Source of the DNA: JBEBXQ01 sp040391535
Lineage (GTDB): Bacteria > Bacteroidota > Bacteroidia > Cytophagales > Spirosomataceae
Assembly (NCBI GenBank): GCA_040391535.1
Contig: JBEBXQ010000153.1
Span: forward strand, 1-10,517
Length of the DNA: 10,517 bases
Direction: 5' to 3'
The notes beneath the pieces are model-generated. The model made no database searches and was not told the origin of the DNA. It saw only the letters and a list, made by a program, of their open reading frames with translations. How positions within the stretch are numbered: the first letter of the stretch is position 1; every line of letters starts with the position of its first letter. The position numbers and the translations under genes are program-made. Positions 7,207-10,517 of the stretch are shown piece after piece.

Positions 7207-7253
7207 TAAAAAAACTCAGACTTCCCGACAGTTTATCACCGGAAAGCCTGAGT
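7207..7253 (-). terminator. Rho-independent terminator after the secreted-protein gene
   Basis: On the minus strand a GC-containing stem is followed by a run of seven T. The arms are ACTCAG (7214-7219) pairing with CTGAGT (7248-7253). They continue past one mismatch into CTTCC (7221-7225) against GGAAAG (7241-7246) with a one-base bulge, enclosing a loop of about 15 bases. The A run at 7208-7214 on the plus strand is the U tract in the transcript. It starts 14 bases after the stop of the 211-aa gene and separates that gene from the methyltransferase operon. Confidence 0.85.
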
Positions 7254-7267
7254 ATCTGATCACATTC

Positions 7268-7903
7268 TTATTTAAATCTGGCACTCCAGGCTTTATAATA
7301 TTTTGAACCAATTGCCTTTCCAACATTCGCCACACCTCCGGCCCAGTAATTCCTGAATCCAAACCCGGCGGCCTTTGCACTGATTCTTTCGGTGTGAAGA
7401 ACCTTTTTATTGGATAAATCAATAAAAGTTACCCATACCGAAATCTGTTCTGCAGGTTTATTGAGGCTCTCGACAACATAGGCAACCCCGATCCCTTCAT
7501 TGGTGGAAAGCTGATAAGCGGCAACCGATTTCGCTACGGTAGCTTCATCAATTTCCCAGGAATCAGTAATAATATTCTTTTCTACGTTAACACCTTTATT
7601 CAGATTGGTAAGATCATCGATATTGGTTTCATAACGGTCGCCGCTTAGTTTAAAAGCTTTATCCAAAGCAAATTTCTTCGGTTCAAGTAAGATCAGGCTG
7701 TTCCAGCTGGGGATCATCTGCGACTCAATGGCCGAAGGATTCGTAAACACAGCCGGTCCTCCGATATATTTGGCCTGAGTAAAATCCAATCCCAGAAATG
7801 TCAGTTTTGTATTACCATTAAACAAGCCCTGCATTGAATTTTGTGAAAATCCCTGCAATGAAATAAATAGAAGTACCAGTAAACAGATATTGCTCTTTTT
7901 CAT
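7268..7903 (-). CDS. Secreted protein of unknown function
   Basis: 211 aa. It starts MKKSNICLLVLLFISLQGFSQ, a classic Bacteroidota Sec signal peptide with likely cleavage after FSQ (about residue 21), and there is no lipobox, so the mature protein should be soluble in the periplasm or outside the cell. I do not recognise the family. The mature part has mixed alpha/beta character. It contains an EPKKFALDKAFKLSGDRYETNIDDL stretch (about 74-98), a long beta-like section (about 137-172, VAYVVESL...VWVTFIDLSNKKVLHTE) and a Gly/aromatic-rich end (about 178-205) with FGFRNYWAGG. It is flanked by a candidate -7 promoter element and an AT-rich palindrome upstream and by a strong terminator downstream. 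It may therefore be its own transcription unit inserted between the ligase and the methyltransferase operon. Any link to pigment production is only positional. Confidence 0.85.
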   Translation of the reverse strand: MKKSNICLLVLLFISLQGFSQNSMQGLFNGNTKLTFLGLDFTQAKYIGGPAVFTNPSAIESQMIPSWNSLILLEPKKFALDKAFKLSGDRYETNIDDLTNLNKGVNVEKNIITDSWEIDEATVAKSVAAYQLSTNEGIGVAYVVESLNKPAEQISVWVTFIDLSNKKVLHTERISAKAAGFGFRNYWAGGVANVGKAIGSKYYKAWSARFK

Positions 7904-7939
7904 AAAATTGTTGATATGGATGAATTTTAGGGTTTAAAA

Positions 7940-7962
7940 TTCAAAATTAGAAATAATTTGAA
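7940..7962. repeat. AT-rich imperfect palindrome between ligase and secreted-protein gene
   Basis: TTCAAAATTA (7940-7949) and TAATTTGAA (7954-7962) are inverted copies differing by one bulged A, with a 4-base spacer. It lies between the ligase stop and the start of the 211-aa gene and overlaps the candidate -7 element. An operator is possible, as is a weak hairpin at the end of the ligase transcript, since TTTTAAA follows on the minus strand. Confidence 0.45.
7942..7949 (-). promoter_or_regulatory. Candidate Bacteroidota -7 element (TAATTTTG) for the 211-aa secreted-protein gene
   Basis: The minus strand reads TAATTTTG, a perfect match to the TAnnTTTG consensus used by the Bacteroidota primary sigma factor. 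It lies 38 bases upstream of the ATG, giving a leader of about 30 bases. No convincing TTTG-type -33 element lies at the expected 17-23 bp spacing, and the area is very AT-rich, so a chance match is possible. Confidence 0.35.
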
Positions 7963-7970
7963 CTTGATCT

Positions 7971-9221
7971 TCATTTCACAACATAAACTAATTTTTCGGG
8001 CTTCCGTTTCTCCTGCCTGAATACCCTGCCCTGCAATTCGGTCATGGGAATAAAGCTGAGCCTGGGAGTAACCCTTAATCTTGATCTGAACAGTGAGTTT
8101 AGTTTTTCTATAAAGTATTCGGTATTGAGTGAAGCCCCAAGCAGGATCGTGATCTCATCATTTCCAAATTCATTGGCCGAAACTTCAACCTGATAAAGTT
8201 CAATTTCCTTTACCATATCCAATACGTCAAAAATTGCGGGAGGGAATACGGTTGTTCCTTTAAACTTAATCATCTGTTGCTTCCTGCCCACTACCGGGCC
8301 CAGCCGCGGAGCATCGCTGCCGCAGCCGCATACACCATAATGTACATGACAAAGGTCGCCCGTTTTATAACGCAATAAGGGCATCCCTTCCACGCCAAGT
8401 GTTGTTACCACTACTTCACCAAGTTCACCATCCTTTACCTGGTTGCCCTCTTCGTCGACCACCTCAAGGATCAGCAGATCAGGATTAAGGTGCCCTCCTT
8501 TGCCCTCAGGGCATTCTGTAAAAGCAGCACCCATTTCTGTAGAAGCATAAGTGGAAAACAGCTTCACATTCCATTGATCGGTGATTCTCTGTCCCAGTTC
8601 ATTGAATGAAAAGTCCGGGTTACGGATGGGTTCACCAATGCATATAACTGACCTGATGCTGGTTTTCTGATAATCAATACCATTTTCAACAGCATAGTCA
8701 AGTAATCTGGGAATAAAGGAAGGGATGGCTATCAGCACTGTAGGGGAAAATCTCAAAATAGATTCCCACTGCAGGAAAGGCGCTCCCGGCCCCACCCGTA
8801 TCATACCTGCTCCGAGTTTTCTTGCCCCGGTCCAATACGCAAGGCCCGCCATAAAACGCCTGTCGATGGTGGTCATCAGCTGAAATATGTCATGTTGTGT
8901 ACAGCCTGCCCTTTGAAACGAAATGGCCTCATTCACTGCCAGACGGTCCAGGTCCTGCTCTGTCAGATAAAAAGCTACCGGATCTGAGAGGGTCCCTGAT
9001 GTGGTAACAAAATCAGCAATTTTTGTTTTGGGTACACAAAGAAATTCATCATTACAGCTTGCCAGATCATCCTTTGTTGTAAATGGAATCTGTGTCAGAT
9101 CCTGAATGGTCCGGATCTGGTCGGCTGTAATCTGATATTGTTCAAAAATTTTCCTGTAAAAGGCCGACGATCCGGCTACATATTTCATCAGCCTGATCAG
9201 CCCCTCATGCTCTTTGCTCAT
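7971..9221 (-). CDS. Phenylacetate-CoA ligase-like (PaaK family) adenylate-forming enzyme
   Basis: 416 aa, ANL superfamily. Core motifs in order are: P-loop VTTSGTLSDP (72-81), the A5 segment TYASTEMG (224-231), the ATP-ribose Asp in RYKTGDL (284-290), a short Cys-rich turn CHVHYGVCGCG (291-301) typical of PaaK-like enzymes, and the hinge region GRKQQMIKFKGTTVFP (312-327). The small C-terminal domain ends QEKRKPEKL, where Lys407 is the likely catalytic lysine. Length and N-terminus (SSAFYRKIF) fit full-length PaaK relatives of about 420-440 aa. Such enzymes activate aromatic acids as acyl-adenylates and pass them to CoA or a carrier. Beside a dialkylresorcinol operon the likely substrate is the aryl starter (a 4-hydroxycinnamate or its methylated form) of a flexirubin-type polyene; this is inferred. 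It lies 53 bp downstream of the collagen-like gene, with no terminator seen between them. Confidence 0.9.
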   Translation of the reverse strand: MSKEHEGLIRLMKYVAGSSAFYRKIFEQYQITADQIRTIQDLTQIPFTTKDDLASCNDEFLCVPKTKIADFVTTSGTLSDPVAFYLTEQDLDRLAVNEAISFQRAGCTQHDIFQLMTTIDRRFMAGLAYWTGARKLGAGMIRVGPGAPFLQWESILRFSPTVLIAIPSFIPRLLDYAVENGIDYQKTSIRSVICIGEPIRNPDFSFNELGQRITDQWNVKLFSTYASTEMGAAFTECPEGKGGHLNPDLLILEVVDEEGNQVKDGELGEVVVTTLGVEGMPLLRYKTGDLCHVHYGVCGCGSDAPRLGPVVGRKQQMIKFKGTTVFPPAIFDVLDMVKEIELYQVEVSANEFGNDEITILLGASLNTEYFIEKLNSLFRSRLRVTPRLSFIPMTELQGRVFRQEKRKPEKLVYVVK

Positions 9222-9274
9222 TTATTTCAGATCAATACTTCCTGCCGGAATCAATTAAAATCCCGGATATAATT

Positions 9275-9820
9275 TCAGTCAGGAATTTCAAAAAGTGCTT
9301 TTACCTCTTCATAAGTCTGTCCCGATGCTATTCTGATGGCCTGTCCGCCCGGAACGATCACATAACGGAATTCATAAGTAAGATCCGTAACAGGATTAGA
9401 ATGGCTCGGCCTGATCCAGATCCGCACATTATTTACGGAAAATGTAGCCGAAATAGTTTCAACACCCTCCAGTGAATAAGGGAGCGACTGCACCTGCCCC
9501 GGTTCTGTCGGATGCTTTACATATACTTTCAGATCAGCCTGATTAATCATCGCCTGCGTTAGTCTTGGTGCAGTGAAATCGGCATAATAATAAGGAGTAC
9601 CGTTTTTGGGCTGCCGGGTCCAGCTGGTTGGTTTCAGCCATGCTGAATATAAAACGTTAGCAGTTCCGGGTTCACCTGCAGCCCCTTTTTCACCATCTGC
9701 TCCGGCAGGTCCCTGGGTTCCCTGCGGTCCGGCGGGGCCTTCAGGTCCTTCACAGGAAATTGTCCCTAATAATGCCGTTACCAGAAAGGCATTCAATACG
9801 AGTACAAATATTTTTTTCAT
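9275..9820 (-). CDS. Collagen-like (Gly-X-Y) surface lipoprotein
   Basis: 181 aa from the ATG at 9820. An in-frame ATG at 9853 would add 11 residues ahead of a normal MKKIF signal peptide, so I prefer the downstream start, which also has GAAAAG directly before it. Residues 1-22 form a lipoprotein signal with Cys23 in TISC as the likely lipidated residue. Ten consecutive Gly-X-Y triplets follow (25-54). The rest (about 55-181) is a beta-rich domain beginning NVLYSAWLKPTSW, the type that commonly follows short collagen repeats in Bacteroidota exported proteins. It is probably an outer-membrane-anchored trimer, of unknown function. It is the first minus-strand gene after the divergent polA promoter region. 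Its position next to pigment genes may be incidental, and it could be co-transcribed with the ligase downstream. Confidence 0.85.
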   Translation of the reverse strand: MKKIFVLVLNAFLVTALLGTISCEGPEGPAGPQGTQGPAGADGEKGAAGEPGTANVLYSAWLKPTSWTRQPKNGTPYYYADFTAPRLTQAMINQADLKVYVKHPTEPGQVQSLPYSLEGVETISATFSVNNVRIWIRPSHSNPVTDLTYEFRYVIVPGGQAIRIASGQTYEEVKALFEIPD

Positions 9821-9899
9821 CTTTTCACAATAAAGTTTAACTGGGCAATACATAAAAACGCCCGAATATCCTTATTTGGTAAGACTTTCACAACCTTTA

Positions 9900-9930
9900 T
9901 CTGAATTTCCGTCGGATGATAGTATCTTTG
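9900..9930 (+). promoter_or_regulatory. Candidate Bacteroidota promoter for polA
   Basis: The -7 element TATCTTTG (9923-9930) matches the TAnnTTTG consensus exactly. A -33-like TCTG (9900-9903, one mismatch to TTTG) sits 19 bp upstream, the usual spacing. The start codon is 27 bases further on, giving a leader of about 20 bases. It lies in the roughly 137-bp divergent gap between polA and the collagen-like gene. I found no equally good promoter for the minus-strand gene in this gap. Confidence 0.55.
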
Positions 9931-9957
9931 ACCCACGTCAGAAAACTTAATAAACAT

Positions 9958-10517
9958 ATGTCCCAATCCAAACCTACATTATTTCTGCTTGATGCGATGG
10001 CCTTAATTTACAGAGCGCATTTTGCTTTTATAAAGGCTCCCCGCTTTTCCTCCAAAGGATTAAATACCAGTGTGGTTTTTGGTTTTACCAATACTATACT
10101 GGAAGTATTGCAAAAAGAAAAACCTACACATATAGCCATTGCATTCGATACAAGCGCCCCTACATTCAGACATATAGAATTTGAAGCTTACAAAGCACAG
10201 CGTGATGCTCAGCCCGAAGATATTACGCTGGCCATTCCTTATGTTTTCCGCCTGGCAGAAGCGATGAATATACCTATCCTTAAACTGGATGGCTATGAAG
10301 CGGATGACATTATCGGAACGATTGCAAAAAAAGCGGCGGACCAGGATTTTAAGGTGTTTATGATGACCCCCGATAAAGATTACGGACAGCTGGTTTCTGA
10401 CAACATTCTGATTTACAAACCCGCATTTATGGGGAAGGGAGCAGAAAAATTAGGCGTAAATGAAGTACTGGAAAAATGGAACATCAGTCGTATTGACCAG
10501 GTGATAGACATGCTGGG
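9958..10517 (+). CDS. polA: DNA polymerase I, N-terminal part (5'-3' exonuclease domain), cut by the window edge
   Basis: The first 186 codons are open to the right edge; a full PolA is around 930-950 aa. The protein starts MSQSKPTLFLLDAMALIYRA and carries the marks of the 5'-nuclease (FEN-like) domain: the metal-binding Asp in LLDAMALIYRAHFAF (9-23), FDTSAPTFRH with the YKAQR stretch (about 64-82), the acidic GYEADD motif (about 113-118) and TPDKDYGQLV (about 139-148). In repair and lagging-strand synthesis this domain removes RNA primers and damaged 5' ends. The 3'-5' exonuclease and polymerase domains lie beyond the window. The ATG is chosen because it gives the normal N-terminus and sits just after a Bacteroidota-type promoter. 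The gene is divergent from everything else here and marks housekeeping chromosome at the cluster's edge. Confidence 0.95.
   Translation, partial: MSQSKPTLFLLDAMALIYRAHFAFIKAPRFSSKGLNTSVVFGFTNTILEVLQKEKPTHIAIAFDTSAPTFRHIEFEAYKAQRDAQPEDITLAIPYVFRLAEAMNIPILKLDGYEADDIIGTIAKKAADQDFKVFMMTPDKDYGQLVSDNILIYKPAFMGKGAEKLGVNEVLEKWNISRIDQVIDML

Noticed and set aside
7216..7422. Minus-strand frame running through the terminator after the secreted-protein gene
   Set aside because: It overlaps the 211-aa gene out of frame and includes the terminator hairpin, so it is not a plausible gene.
9241..9270. Possible terminator between the collagen-like and ligase genes (CCGG...CCGG)
   Set aside because: The stem is only 4 bp with no following T run on the minus strand.
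9606..9833. Plus-strand frame rich in Pro-Ala-Gly opposite the collagen-like gene
   Set aside because: The Pro/Gly/Ala repeats are simply the antisense reading of the Gly-X-Y codons; no independent start context or recognisable product.

Overview
The window looks like a Bacteroidota chromosome with moderate GC content. The evidence is a PolA N-terminus of Bacteroidota type, a TAnnTTTG (-7) promoter element, weak Shine-Dalgarno sequences, a secreted protein with an FSQ-type signal peptide end, and a dialkylresorcinol (flexirubin-type) gene set. The genus cannot be fixed by reading alone; a Chitinophaga-, Dyadobacter- or Sphingobacteria-like host is plausible.

Layout. Eleven minus-strand genes, read right to left, are followed at the right edge by one divergent plus-strand gene. 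(1) 9958-10517 (+) is the 5' part of polA. (2) 9275-9820 (-) encodes a collagen-like lipoprotein, and 7971-9221 (-) a PaaK/phenylacetate-CoA-ligase-like adenylating enzyme. (3) 7268-7903 (-) encodes a small secreted protein of unknown function. It has a candidate -7 element in front and a strong intrinsic terminator behind (7207-7253). (4) From 7135 down to 29 (-) eight tightly packed genes look like one operon: SAM-dependent methyltransferase, small exported helical protein, flavodoxin-like DarA-type protein, DarB-type KAS III ketosynthase, small conserved protein with an XRE-like tail, BtrH-like acyltransferase, ABC ATPase and ABC-2 permease. Gaps inside it are 1-3 bp, apart from one 38-bp gap and one overlap.

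How it fits together (inference from family knowledge). The DarA/DarB pair makes a 2,5-dialkylcyclohexane-1,3-dione and then a 2,5-dialkylresorcinol. In flexirubins this resorcinol is esterified to an aryl-polyene acid. The ligase may activate the aromatic starter. The methyltransferase may methylate the aryl ring; it lacks the usual O-methyltransferase catalytic His. The BtrH-like protein has a Cys-His-Asp set suited to acyl transfer from a carrier protein and is a candidate for the ester-forming step. The ABC pair may move the lipid-like pigment. The polyene-side genes (ammonia-lyase, carrier proteins, extra ketosynthases, dehydratases, reductases) are not in the window and would be expected beyond the left edge.

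I saw no tRNA, rRNA, CRISPR array, insertion sequence or integrase. No gene-free stretch exceeds about 140 bases. The 28 bases left of the permease stop show no recognisable feature.
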